Shown here piece after piece: positions 31,155 to 41,937 of a stretch of 64,000 nucleotides of DNA. Position 1 is the stretch's first letter, and each line of letters starts with the position of its first letter. The DNA is taken from NCBI GenBank assembly GCA_014529385.2, contig CM043961.1:18084478-18148477 (forward strand). Reading direction: 5' to 3'. The translations under genes and the position numbers were made by a program. The notes under the pieces are model-generated. The model was not told the origin of the DNA. It saw only the letters and a list, made by a program, of their open reading frames with translations, and ran no database searches. Source of the stretch: Adiantum capillus-veneris. Taxonomy: Eukaryota > Streptophyta > Polypodiopsida > Polypodiales > Pteridaceae.

Positions 31155-33733
31155 ATGGACAACACTTCTTTTCCTGATGAAAAGTACGCACCATTGCAAA
31201 AATGTAGGAAGGAGTCTCTCTTATCCCAACGGGAGAAAGAACTTAGAAGGACAAACAAGAAACATCATTTGGATTTGTGGACCGATGGGCCTAGTTATCC
31301 AAAGGATTCTACAACAAATATGCCACCTCCCTTTGCTAATATCACTAACCTTTTACATTTCATAGGCGATGGCAAGGATGGGCTATTGGGATACACTGAA
31401 CACTTGAAAATGTGAGGATTGAATGTGGAAAGGCAAACAAACCTCCTAGCGATCGAGAACACGTAGTTCAAGAAACTTAATGAAGCATGCTCTCAGAAGA
31501 TTTCATCAAACATAGATACAATCCACATCCTTGAGAAGAAGATCACAAGTTTGCGTGTGAAAGACACTGTGCTTGGGAGTCTAAAAAGAAAACGAGATCT
31601 ATGTAACATAAAGAATATGAAGATTGATAGTGGCGGCCTAAAAAAACAAATAGGAGCTTTAAGGTAGCTCGAAGTTTGGTTCTGCTTTTGTATCATATAT
31701 ATGCTTTACACTTTTTTATTACTGATCATGATGCAAGGTGCTTTCTTTGCAGGTCTTTGCTACATCCAAACTCGAACCGAGTAGGTTCCAATGCCTGTGT
31801 GCATTACAGTCATCTAGTTCCAAAACATGTAGTTGAAGAGATGATAACTCAGAAGAAATTTGATAAATTGAAAGGGAGGCTCTTTACCTTCTTTATGAAG
31901 GAGAATCACTTGGAGCCAATGGAAGTGCAAGCAATACTTGATGAGAGTGGCATCTTGCAGATGGGATACATAGCTCTCTTCAAAGCATTAGCTAAAAAGT
32001 CTCAAAATAATTTACAGAGAGGATCATTGCTTCCAAATCCATCACATGTAAAGGCTACACGTCGACACGTAAACAATGAGGTGTTTGAGAAACTTGGATC
32101 ACCATTCCATATTAAAGCAACATTCATAGGCAAGGGGGGGAGAGAGACACAGTATAACGAGCATAGCAACCTCTTTGTTGATCTTGAAGCATTGCAAAGG
32201 TATCCAGTTCACAACTTTGATATGAGTCGAGAGGAGTGTAATGGGGTTCTCAAGTTTGCTTTGAAGCTTGACCAGTGCAAGGTCCTGAAGAACAGGAAGC
32301 TAGAGAGAGTCACCATTACCATCATGAATAGAGCTTTGGATCCATCAATAACCAAAGAGGACCCAAAATAATATTCTAAATGTGGGTTCATTTGAGGTAT
32401 ATTTGGTTCAATCTATAATAACAGAAATATTGCATATATGGTTCTTGGCTTTATGTTCCTTTTTTTACATAGAGGTCGATAAAGAAGATTTTGAAATCCT
32501 CCATTGGGTTTTTAGTCAAACCTAGATTCCTTCTATCATCAGTGACCAAAGAAACAGAGGTGTGATTTCAATGGAAGGATTTGGTGAATACAAAGTTGAA
32601 TGGCACATCGGGCAGGTGACTTAAAGACTCTTTAAGTGCATGTACAACATAACACACGGTGCATCTGTGGCAAATCCATGTTTATACTGCATGGCTGATG
32701 CACAATCTCTTGAGAGTGTGTAATGGAGTAGAGCTCCCAATAGACATCTTCAAGATAAATCTTTTCGGCATGTGCTTGATATTCCTCTATGTAGAGTTCG
32801 CATTTGTACACTCCATGCACTCTGTAGAATAATTGAAAAGGTGGTTCATTTGTACATATGTTTTGCATGGACCTTAAAGCCAGTGAGTGAGTCAAAAAGA
32901 GTCATGAAAGCATTAGAGGAAGTTCTCTCAAACATTGGTTTGCATGAAGGCAATGTCAAAATCGAAGAGGACCCTAAGATGTCTCAAGGTCGTTATTACA
33001 AGGTACCAAGGAAAGCGTTGATAGGTGGCGTGAAGGCCAGAAGGTTTCTTGGGCTTAGCCTCGAAGAGTCTAATAGAGAGGAGAAGAGAATCCTGTTCAA
33101 CAAATGGAAACTGTTACATAGAGTGGTTAAAGACAATGCTGGTGGTGGGGAAATCCAAAATCACAAGGCAAATGTGTGGAAATCACTTGATAAAATCTTC
33201 CACTACTTTGAGCAGCATTCGTAAGACAAAAGTAAGCTCATAACATTTCAAGCAACCTTGCTGGATTGGAAGAAGGCATAGCTGGCCGGGTGGGGTGGGC
33301 AACATATCACTCATTACATGGTGAGTGAGCACGTTCCATATGCAAACAACATATGCTCCATAAATCCCTACTCTACTCACCATTTTGTTTTATTCCAATG
33401 CAGCACATATTGTTCAACCATGGTCCATAGTTTTCCAAAACATATGGCTCGTTGTCAATATGGTCCACACAAGGCATGGAAAAGGCCCACTACATGGCAA
33501 GAATAGGTTATTTTAAGCACACCAGACACGGGGGAGGCAAAGATAGAGCCAATAGCCTATCAGTGTTACACCGATGGACTTATAGACGACTTATACATAG
33601 AGCAAGGCAGAAGGAGATTCTTAAGAGTTCAAAAATTACAACTCATCCACAAAGAGAGGAAGCAAAGGGCTTGGGGAAACTCAAATGCGGGGGAGCGCCA
33701 TGCGAGGTGGCGACAGTCACGAGTCCGGAGTGA
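31155..33733 (+). pseudogene. Unrecognised spliced gene, candidate unclassified transposase
   Basis: Exons join by GT-AG introns at 31,664-31,752, about 32,397-32,472, and 33,321-33,403. Exon 1 (from 31,155) is a charged region plus a coiled coil (HILEKKITSLRVKD). Exon 2 has VHYSHLVPKHVVEEMITQKK, GYIALFKALAKKSQNN and EHSNLFVDLEALQRYP. Exon 3 has EDFEILHWVF and GFGEYKVEWHIG. Then come bases that read G-D-L-K-T-L if two small indels are ignored (Asp at 32,618-32,620), then NITHGASVANPCLYCMADAQ with C-x2-C, IPLCRVRICTLHALCRIIEK, and a long helical stretch with ALEEVLSNIG. The last exon gives a QHITHYMHILFNHGP reading and then STQGMEKAHYMARIGYFKHT followed by RHGGG. Conserved Asp, a Cys pair, and a QG-x-EK-x-H block in this order look transposase-like. 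No family is recognised with certainty; stops and indels mark this copy as decayed. Confidence 0.6.
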
Positions 33734-34160
33734 GAGAAGATGGGCTTGATCTCGTCGTGTTTATTCTCTTCGCTACACCCCCTTCTTCCTCACTGTGTAC
33801 CTCTTCGATGTGCACGCCCCTTAGCCAAACTCTTTCCTCTGTCGATGGCAGCATCCTCACGGGCATCAAGCATCTTTTGTCCCTTAAAAATAGCCTTTTG
33901 TTGTATGGATCCAGGCTCTCTGGATCTTCGAATCTTGTTGCCATGGCATGAGCTGTGTACAACATGAAATAGGGGGCCCTGAGTGCTTGGCACCCATACC
34001 CGATGCCAAAAACACGTAGAGCAAATTGTTTCTCTCTCAGGATTATCCATTCTGTGTTCACTGGCATGGGGTACCCACCACACAATCTTGTAATAACTTT
34101 CATTGCAAACAAAGGGAACTTTTCATTGTCCTCGTAGTATTCCTTGTGGAATATTATAAT
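33717..34160 (-). CDS. Hypothetical minus-strand exon
   Basis: An open frame of 131 codons from ATG 34,112 extends upstream in frame to about 34,160, where a TGTAG acceptor-like site precedes it. Residues include ITRLCGGYPMPVNTEWIILR, KQFALRVFGIGYGCQALRAP and FEDPESLDPYNKRLFLRDKR. It overlaps the 3' end of the plus-strand gene by a few bases. No domain is recognised. It is longer than the plus-strand frames that shadow it, but there is no other support. Confidence 0.3.
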   Translation of the reverse strand: MIIFHKEYYEDNEKFPLFAMKVITRLCGGYPMPVNTEWIILREKQFALRVFGIGYGCQALRAPYFMLYTAHAMATRFEDPESLDPYNKRLFLRDKRCLMPVRMLPSTEERVWLRGVHIEEVHSEEEGGVAKRINTTRSSPSSLTPDS

Positions 34161-34333
34161 CTACAAAAAAGAAATCAAAACATTTATGGATTATTATTGA
34201 TATGTGTACAATAGTGTCAAGTACTTTCTCCTAATGTTTTTCCCTACACTCAGCTATATTCCCATAAACCACTCGAAGCTGCCGCAATTCCCCTAGGCTC
34301 CACCGTCTGTCGCACAACCAAGTAGAGTGTAGG

Positions 34334-34336
<3 letters not shown>

Positions 34337-34378
<42 letters not shown>

Positions 34379-34528
34379 TTACACGTGCCCGTAAAAAATC
34401 TTTGCTTCTCTTTCTTTCTCTCCTCCACTTGCTCCTCCATATGCCATTTTTTTCCTCTTCCATTCAAAACCAAAGCATCTCCTAAGATTCGCATTAAAAC
34501 AAGTGGGTTCAAAATTAAACCCATTTAC

Positions 34529-34577
<49 letters not shown>
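34337..34577. repeat. Facing (CT)n and (GA)n tracts
   Basis: (CT)20 at 34,337-34,376 and (GA)23 at 34,532-34,577 can pair with each other across a 155-bp spacer. Confidence 0.9.
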
Positions 34578-34579
<2 letters not shown>

Positions 34580-34889
34580 ACCAGGATTTTCCCTACCCCC
34601 TCTATGCCCGCCACCACATGATCCTCTTGAGATTCCACTCAATTTGTCCTTTTTTCAAACTTCAACACACATACTCGTCCTTGCTTCAACGTATATTTTT
34701 TTCATGATCACTTTCAATCTTCAACAAGTACCAACCAACACACAACCAAGTACTCTACAATATGACGATGAGTATTCAATCCTCCAAGCGTGTCCAATCT
34801 ACATTGTTGGTTGTTTTGTTGCCATCCCATGTGATGATGCTTTTGAATCTCAAAGTACCAATGAATTTTTTTTAGCATAATCTCAAATA

Positions 34890-36155
34890 GTGTACAAATG
34901 TAAAAGAATAACCAAAAGTTTCAAATTTTCCATTTGGAAAACTAATGAGAAAGGTTCTACAAATGAATTTTCTCGAAGAATGTTTCAACGCTGAGGTCTA
35001 GTGCTCTGCAGGGCTAGAAAAATACATTTTTCCTAACCGAAGAAAATAAGGCCAAATTTGAAATTCTACCGGTTTTTAGGTCAAAATTTGAAGCTTTTGC
35101 CGGTATTTGCACTAAAACTTGTGTAAATTTGTCGGTTTTCTTCAAGGCAAGCTCAAAATCTAGCCGGGATTTTATGATTTTAGCCGGTTAAAATACGTTG
35201 TACCCCGGTTTTTTTCTAACACTGGTGCTCTGGAAAACTTCAGGGTTAGTGTAATCCCACATAGAAAATTTAAGTTTTGCCTCTAAATTCCTTAAATATG
35301 AAGATGAGAAAATCTACAAAATTTATAGATATTTAATGTAGAAGCTTTCAAAAATTATAAAAAAGAAAAAAACTTTTAAAATTAATACAAATTTAATGGA
35401 GATGCTTATCTTCAAAGAGGTATAGCTAGAATAGTACAAATCTGTTCGCATGGCTTGATTATAGTGCACATACAGATGGTATGAGTGAGATTGGCACAAA
35501 TTCATGTGAAAAATGGCTCATAGATTTGACAACAATGCCTATAGATATATATTTATGAGATGAGCATCATTGTCATGTGCATGGTGTGCATCTACACCAT
35601 CGTTAGTGCATGCTCCATCATCACGACTCTTTCCTATGATGATGTCATCACCCTGTGCAATAGCATTCATGATGACGATGAGGATGTAATGCATTGGTGT
35701 AGCTAGAAACACTGACAATAGTAGGCAGATTTGACGTTGATGGAAGTAGGCAGATTTGGGGAGACCTGCTCGCTCCTTTAGATGCTCCCCCCCCAAAAAA
35801 AAAAAAAAAAACCATGTCAACCTCCCCCCTACTTCCATCCGTTCTATCTGCATTGTCCTTGCTCGCAATGCACTCGGCCTCCCTAACTAATGACGCTCAT
35901 CCACTCTCTCTCTATGCTTCACTTGTTCCCTCCCTATGCAGCCTTGCGCCCCTCCTGCTCCCTGATCACCCACAACACAGACACCTCCCGTGGCAAACAT
36001 CATAGCTGCTCCCTATCAAAACTTGGTGCTCTCCAATCACCCATGACACATCCACCTCGCATAGCGAACACCACAACTCGTGAAGCTAGCCATGGGGAGC
36101 GGCATAGAACAAAAACGCGGGTTTGCATGTAGGGTCCACATCTAACGCACTGGCG

Positions 36156-36215
<60 letters not shown>

Positions 36216-36294
36216 TCCTCCTTGTGTCTTCCCTCGAGACTTGTCCATCGTAAGAAGCTAATGAGACGTATGTATTCTCCCATGCCCATTGTTT

Positions 36295-36336
<42 letters not shown>

Positions 36337-36436
36337 TACCCGCTACCCAAACCCTTTCAACTTTTACCATATTGTTCAACCATCCGTACTCTCCAATTTG
36401 TCCATACGATCTATTTGAATGAATTTTTCTTTTTAT
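34890..36436. other. Sequence present only in copy B
   Basis: About 1.5 kb with no match in copy A between AATCTCAAA and TTGTTAAAA-TTTAGAAG. It contains a hAT MITE (35,009-35,224), AT-rich sequence, a C8A17 run near 35,790, (CT)n(CA)n at 36,158-36,215 and (GA)n at 36,297-36,334. No coding region is supported; boundaries and type are unclear. Confidence 0.5.
35009..35224. mobile_element. hAT-type MITE, 216 bp
   Basis: The left end is CAGGGCTAGAAAAA; the right end on the opposite strand is CAGTGTTAGAAAAAAACC. A perfect 8-bp target duplication GTGCTCTG flanks it at 35,001-35,008 and 35,225-35,232. The interior has several CCGGT-containing repeats (CCGGTTTTTAGG, GCCGGTATTTG, AGCCGGTTAAAA). The 8-bp duplication and CAGGG-type tips are classic hAT. 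It has no coding capacity and would need a hAT transposase in trans. Confidence 0.85.
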
Positions 36437-37206
36437 ATTGTTAAAATTTAGAAGTTCAAGAAAAGTTAAAAGACAGGTTATATTTTACTCATATAATCGC
36501 AACCATTTCTGAAAAGTCAAAGATTCACTTTATGAACGCGTGCTTAGCTTCAAGCTCATATAGAAATCCTCGGCTTTGTATAAAGTGGAATCCTACACTT
36601 TTGTGACTACTTTCTCACAGATAACACCGAAGCTCGGAACGATAGGGTTTGCTTTATCCAAAGCCTATTCAAAACGAACAATGGTTGGCTCAAATTCGAG
36701 CAAGAAGGTTCTCAAGCCGATTTAAATTATCAAATTTTTAGTTATAATATGAGATTTTTTAGTGTAATTATCCCTCAAATTTAGAGTTAGCCTGTTCATA
36801 TACGTGTGGAAAGGTTCCAAAACCGGGTCCACAAAAAATGTTTTCCGAGCCTTGATGTGAGCACCTCTGATGAGGATTGGCCTTGTGACTAGGACCTTGA
36901 CTTTTAGCATATCCTTGTTATCTTAAGTGACCGCTATTTTTGTATTTGTGCCAGTTCCAAGAGAAGCACTTAGATTAGATTACAAATGCACTTGTAAAGG
37001 AAAGCCCTTTTCGATTGATGATTGTGTCAAAACAAAACCTAGTAGGCGTGCCCAATTTACTCACTAATGGCTACTTTCTAAACTTGCTCCACTCCACTAC
37101 TCGCTCCACTTTTGTTTTTCATTACATAGAATCTCCCCAAGATTCTTTAGCATCTTCAATTAGTATGTCCATGCACGTCACCACTTAAAACCAATATTAA
37201 TGATTA

Positions 37207-37280
37207 GCACTTGAACTCATCACCTACATAATATAAAACTCAATGTAAACCACTAGGCTATATGCCTGCATTGATCCTTG
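37207..37280 (-). mobile_element. Possible tRNA-derived SINE head
   Basis: On the minus strand, TAGCCTAGTGGTTTA resembles a pol III A box and GAGTTCAAGTGC, about 28 bp further on, a B box. No tail or target duplication was found. Confidence 0.35.
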
Positions 37281-38200
37281 AGCTCCCTTTGAGCCATTAA
37301 AAAAAGGATACCCCCCCCCCCCCCTCTTCCCCTTCCCTCTCCTTTCCCTTTTTTTCCCCCACCTTTCCCTTTTCCTTTCTTCCCCCTCCCCCCAAACTAA
37401 TTAATGCATTTGTGAAAAAGTAGTTTTGGCTGCCTATGGTTACTTTCTAAACTTGAATTAATTGACCCTCAAGATTCCCACCGAATTTATCAATTGCAAA
37501 GCAAAATAATTGTTGCTCCTGTATCATCGCCATATGCCCTATGCGAACCCGGCTTTCCTTACTCCCTATCGGCCCCTCTGCACCACCGTTCATTGAGATG
37601 CAACTCTACCTGCCTCGTTACCCACCATGTCTTTCCTTTCTCCCTCGCAATGGCTGCAAATTCCCTGTCTATCATTCCTGTACTCTCACGTGCGGCTCCT
37701 ATCTCTCTTTCCGTCTACAACAACATCAATGGGCTAATGTTAAGCATTGCTACAATCCCGGATGCGCAAAACTCCCCTCCGTAACTAGCTTCCCGGGCTT
37801 CCTGCCCAAGACAAGGCGCCTCTCTGTTCGTGTCCTTGTTTGTTGCATGACCTAGCGATTGCCTATTGTTTTTGTCTCCCTTTTGCCAATTCGGCCTGAC
37901 AGAGACAACACAAATAACAGTTCTATCTCCGCTTCTCACTCTCTTGCACAATCACGATTTTACTGCAGGTGCATGCATTCAAGTCCTCGACCACAGTCGT
38001 GACGGTGAGCTAGCCCAACACTCGCCTCCCCCACTCACACTCTTCAGCTGCTTTGCAAGTTTGCTCCTCTTAGGGCCTCCTTTGCAGACGTCCGAGAGAA
38101 AGAGACGAACAAGAATCTTGGCCTGTTGGGAGAGCACTCGCACACTAGAGTGGGAGAGAGAAAAATATCCCCATGACAGACACCTGGAAAGATCCGAGTC

Positions 38201-38201
<1 letters not shown>

Positions 38202-38262
<61 letters not shown>
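38202..38262. repeat. (GA)n microsatellite
   Basis: About 30 GA units. Confidence 0.95.
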
Positions 38263-38266
<4 letters not shown>

Positions 38267-38488
38267 ACATCTTTCCGTTTTGCAATTTAGTTCAACGGGG
38301 AATCTGTTTAGATACCCCTTAATACACCCCCAAACCAAAAATTGGCATGGACTACTAGGTGAGCCCAATTTTGCAAGCAGGTGGATTAGCCGGCATCTTG
38401 GGAGATGCCTTCAATACATTTGAAGTCAAAAATGGGTAAGCAGACACGTGGAGGCGAGCGTATATTGGACGTGTTTCGATCACAGGAA

Positions 38489-38492
<4 letters not shown>

Positions 38493-38534
<42 letters not shown>

Positions 38535-38633
38535 CTCATTGCCAGAGGTCGTGCATTGTGTCGGTGGCGCAGGTGTTTGGCTATGGGAGGCGCAGAGAGG
38601 AAGGTCGCATGCAGCATGAGGAAGGCGATGCGC

Positions 38634-38685
<52 letters not shown>
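38493..38685. repeat. (GA)n and (CA)n microsatellites
   Basis: (GA)20 at 38,493-38,533 and (CA)25 at 38,635-38,685. Open frames through them on both strands are low-complexity artefacts. Confidence 0.95.
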
Positions 38686-38688
<3 letters not shown>

Positions 38689-39000
38689 GAGCTATTGTCT
38701 GCTCGGCCTCCAGGTAAAGCCTGAAGTGGGAGAGAAGCAGGGCCGCGGAGAAGAGTCTGTTGCGATGCTTGTCGTGGCTATGGGGTCGCACGTAGGATGA
38801 GGATGGCGATGCGCAGCACGCGAGTGAAGCGATGGTGAGCATGCAGCGAAAGCAAAGAGAGAGGAGGGAGATGAGGAACCGAGGAGAGAGGAGAGAGAAG
38901 GGGGATCTGGTAAGATTCCGATTAATAGGAACATAGACCCAGTAGGTGTCCTCAAAGTAGGGAGGCCCGATCTTGAAAATTGAAAAAACCATAGAATCTA

Positions 39001-39323
39001 TGTGATGTGTGTGAATACACTTAGGACCACCGGGGCACTTTTATTCTCACTAAGAGAGAGGTTTTTTTCACTTGCATTGTATATATGTCCATCACTAGGG
39101 TTAACTTATCTTTCATTTCGTGCACTAAGCAATACACTCTATTGTATGCCTTGAGCTTTTCTCACTAAGAGAGAGGTTTTTCTCACGTGCACTGCATATA
39201 CATCCATCACTAGGGTTATCTTTCATTTCGTGCACTGAGTAATACACTCTTTGTTGTTGTGTGCCTTAAGCTTCCTCATCTTCTCCAAGCTATGTATGTA
39301 CCCCTACAACCTTAATTCCAACA
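39001..39323 (+). mobile_element. 5' LTR of Copia-B with internal duplication
   Basis: The LTR matches Copia-A but lacks its first 30-40 bases and carries a 115-bp internal tandem duplication (from CTCACTAAGAGAGAGG at 39,046 and again at 39,161). It ends CTTAATTCCAACA. A degenerate primer site, TTGCTATCAGAG, follows. Confidence 0.8.
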
Positions 39324-39672
39324 ATTGCTATCAGAGGAAGTTGCGTCCTCTCGGGCATAGTCGCCATTGTCATCCACTTTCTCCAATTTAAGTGAGCTTT
39401 GGTGAGTGTCAACAGGTCGATATGACTTTTGAGATAACTCATAGATCTCGTGTGCTCAAAAATTTTGATTTGGGCTCATTTTGGCCTCCGTTTCCACTAC
39501 AGACAGTACTGTGCAGACAATTTTATCCTTTTGTGTAAAATTTTCATCATTGCATTTTTTTGTAAAGCATGTCTCTTACAATGCTCTTTGGGTTGTGCTA
39601 TATAGCACATGTTAGTCCTACTTCATTTTTCCTCTTCTAGGATAGTTTTCACATCACATAGAGTCACTCGTC

Positions 39673-40090
39673 ATGGCTGACAAGAACACAAATATTTTCA
39701 ATATGTTTGCAGTTGAGGACAAATTGGATGGGAATAAATAACCAAAGCCTATGTGATGACACATATTTTTGTTTCAAAGGGCGTCTGTAATGTTTTGCAA
39801 GGCATTGATGTACGTATGCCTTCTATGGTTATATGCTCCGTGAGGATGTTGCACGTTCTAGTAGATATGTTGCTGCTAGAGTTGTTTTACCTACATCTCA
39901 ACAATCTCCTTGGGATGTAAGAGATGCATAGATTCATGCATTGATTGCATTATCTGCGAAGCACACCATTCACTTAGAAAAATCAACAAAATAGGCTTAG
40001 GATACTCTCACTGGTCTTTATGCAAGTTGCAATGAGACAAAAATTAAATTGCTGCGTAAAGAGTTGGAGTCGAAAATCAAGGGCAAGAAA
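39673..40090 (+). pseudogene. Copia-B gag remnant
   Basis: The ATG at 39,673 is followed by codons for ADKNTNIFNMFAVEDKLDGN, then a stop at about 39,739. Further gag pieces follow in other frames up to KLLRKELESK-like codons near 40,075. It contains the unoccupied equivalent of the CACTA target (GCTCCGTGAGG near 39,838). Downstream Copia domains are absent. Confidence 0.8.
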
Positions 40091-40639
40091 ATAGTAGTTT
40101 TTGAATGATGGCATCAAATCCATGTGGTACAGGGTCTTGAGGGAAGGCCTTGCAATGCCTTGAGCACACATAGTGTGCAAGAATACCATCATCAAGCCAT
40201 TGACACTAATCATAAATATCCTTGCCAATCCTCATGGCTTAGTCCCACCTCCACTCCCAAAAGGGATCAATGGTTCTACGAAATTGGGTGTGATATCCGG
40301 CCAAAGTGCTTCGTGAGTTTAGATGTGAACTGCATACAAATCCATCTTGGGCAAACTTCATGTAAACTCTATTTGAACTGTGTTGCACTGTTAGACTCAA
40401 CTTATATCTGCTCACAACTATAAACTGCACAAACATATCACATATAGTATACAGTAGCCAGATTCAGCTTATATCTACTCACAACTATAAGCCGCACAAA
40501 CAATCATCACATATAGTATACATAATTGTAAGAGCTTCGGGACCTTTGTAATAATTCAAACAATGGAGAGATTACCTCTCTCAATGCACACAAGCAAACA
40601 CACATAGACACACAAGCACTAGGCACACACTTAAATGTG

Positions 40640-40695
<56 letters not shown>

Positions 40696-40827
40696 ATATA
40701 GATTCAACAAAGAGCAAAGAGAATTTATACGCATGAAAATTCCTTCACCATTACAACGCAAGAAGATTTAGAAATTTTCTCATGTAGGAAAACGGAGTCT
40801 TTTTTAGTGTTTTTCATACAATGCATA
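40091..40827. other. Non-coding interval with local repeats
   Basis: A degenerate tandem duplication of about 67 bp lies at 40,390-40,522 (CAACTATAA-CTGCACAAAC-like), and (GA)n at 40,644-40,691. No gene is supported. Confidence 0.5.
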
Positions 40828-40979
40828 ACATCATGAGCTTCTGCTCGAGAGGCACCACATACCTAGCTAGGTACAATTGGGGGCAGGGGACCACCGCCCC
40901 CCCACCGGGCCGGCGGTCCCCAGCCCCCAATCGTACCTAGCTAGGTATGCAATGCCTCCCTCACAGAAGCTCATGATGT
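40828..40979. repeat. GC-rich 152-bp fold-back hairpin
   Basis: The outer arms are perfect (ACATCATGAGCTTCTG at 40,828-40,843 and its complement at 40,964-40,979). A second paired block contains CATACCTAGCTAGGTAC and ATTGGGGGC/GCCCCCAAT. The GC-rich centre is near 40,895. It could be a short fold-back element or a hairpin RNA template; no target duplication was identified. Confidence 0.8.
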
Positions 40980-41751
40980 TGAGGTAAGTCACAATGTGGG
41001 AATTATTGTGAGAATTTATCCAAAACTTGTGTGCAACCATTGCTCAAGTATCCACAATCACACAAGTTATGGAAACCTTGAGCTTTGAAGAGTTAAAAGA
41101 TTTGGTTGTAGACAAGGCAAAAAATCATTTCACGTCCATGGTTCTGATTTCACGATCCATGGATTAAAGGTATTAAGATTACCTACTAAAACAAGCTTCT
41201 CATGTAATTTCAGTAGGACCCAAGCCTTGGCCCACCGAGCTTGATCCCCCCACCCCCACCACACCCAAAAAAAAAAAAAACAATCCCACTTCTAACAATG
41301 TCTAGTTTCCTTCTATCACGTCCCATATCATACCACTACAAAGATTAAGCATGTATCACTCAAATTTTGGGATTATCAACTTGCTAGTTTGCTAATGATG
41401 ATTAGTACTCTAATCCTAGTTCATTCATCTTAATGGTATTCTTGACAGGCAATTAGGTTGGTATGAGTGCTTGAAGCATTACCCCTCTTGTTCATTCCAC
41501 CTTGTTGCTTGCTTTTTAGGTGCATAGTTAATCTCCTCCTGGGTAGTCTATCCTCTTGCCAACTAGCTTGGGTAGTCACCATTCACAAGGGGGTTTCGCT
41601 TGGTCTAAGTGCATGCAAATTTACCCCTATTGCTAGAATGGAGTGCTCCTCGTTTACTCCATTAGTACTCTTGCTCTTAAGATGCAATACTTCAAATATG
41701 AATAGCAGCTTGCTGCATGAAGAAATGCCCTTGAGATACCATTAATAACGT

Positions 41752-41889
41752 GTTTTTTTTGTAAAGTACGAGCATTCCCGCTCGTAAGCTACAAAGTGCA
41801 CCTTTGGGCGTCACTCGGCCGCAATTGAACCCATGACCCCTAGGTCACGATAGTTGATTGCTTCAACCAATTGAGCTAGCTCCCACAGG
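41752..41889 (-). mobile_element. tRNA-derived SINE with 15-bp target duplication
   Basis: On the minus strand the head reads GTGGGAGCTAGCTCAATTGG (A box TAGCTCAATTGG) and later GGGTTCAATTGC (B box). The body continues to GCTCGTACTTTAC and an A-rich tail (T8 on the plus strand at 41,753-41,760). Flanks share AGATACCATTAATAA at 41,734-41,748 and 41,892-41,906. A SINE is transcribed by RNA polymerase III and copied by LINE machinery. Its 3' segment recurs as the remnant at 8,043. Confidence 0.88.
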
Positions 41890-41914
41890 AAAGATACCAT
41901 TAATAATGTTTAGC

Positions 41915-41937
41915 GGGGGGGGGGGGGGGGGGGGGGG
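41915..41937. repeat. G23 homopolymer
   Basis: Run of 23 G directly next to the SINE target duplication. Confidence 0.9.

Larger units (their letters stand above)
37046..38956. mobile_element. 1.9-kb insertion in copy B, type unknown
   Basis: Copy A reads AACCTAGTATGGAGGCC without interruption. Copy B has AGTAGG at 37,040-37,045 and again at 38,957-38,962 with 1.9 kb between, consistent with a 6-bp target duplication. The insert holds a C-rich tract near 37,311, long (GA)n and (CA)n arrays and a SINE-like head at 37,207-37,260. I see no transposase or terminal inverted repeats. Confidence 0.5.
34670..40085 (+). repeat. Duplicated segment, copy B
   Basis: This is the counterpart of copy A (7,915-11,200 plus 19,868-20,130): same order, same strand, homologous outside and inside the Copia LTR. 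It is longer because of insertions at about 34,890-36,436 and 37,046-38,956. It lacks the MITE, LINE-c and CACTA insertions of copy A. Confidence 0.75.

Noticed and set aside
32632-32895. Minus-strand frame of 87 codons
   Set aside because: It is antisense to the exon with NPCLYC and LHALCRIIEK, which has the better supported reading.
38355-38992. Long frames on both strands rich in Arg-Glu, Leu-Ser or Cys-Val
   Set aside because: They are readings of (GA)n and (CA)n arrays, open in every frame by composition. The same applies near 34.4, 36.1, 40.6 and 45.5 kb.
41770-41889. tRNA gene
   Set aside because: A and B boxes exist, but the sequence has a long unrelated body, an A tail and target duplications, so it is a SINE.
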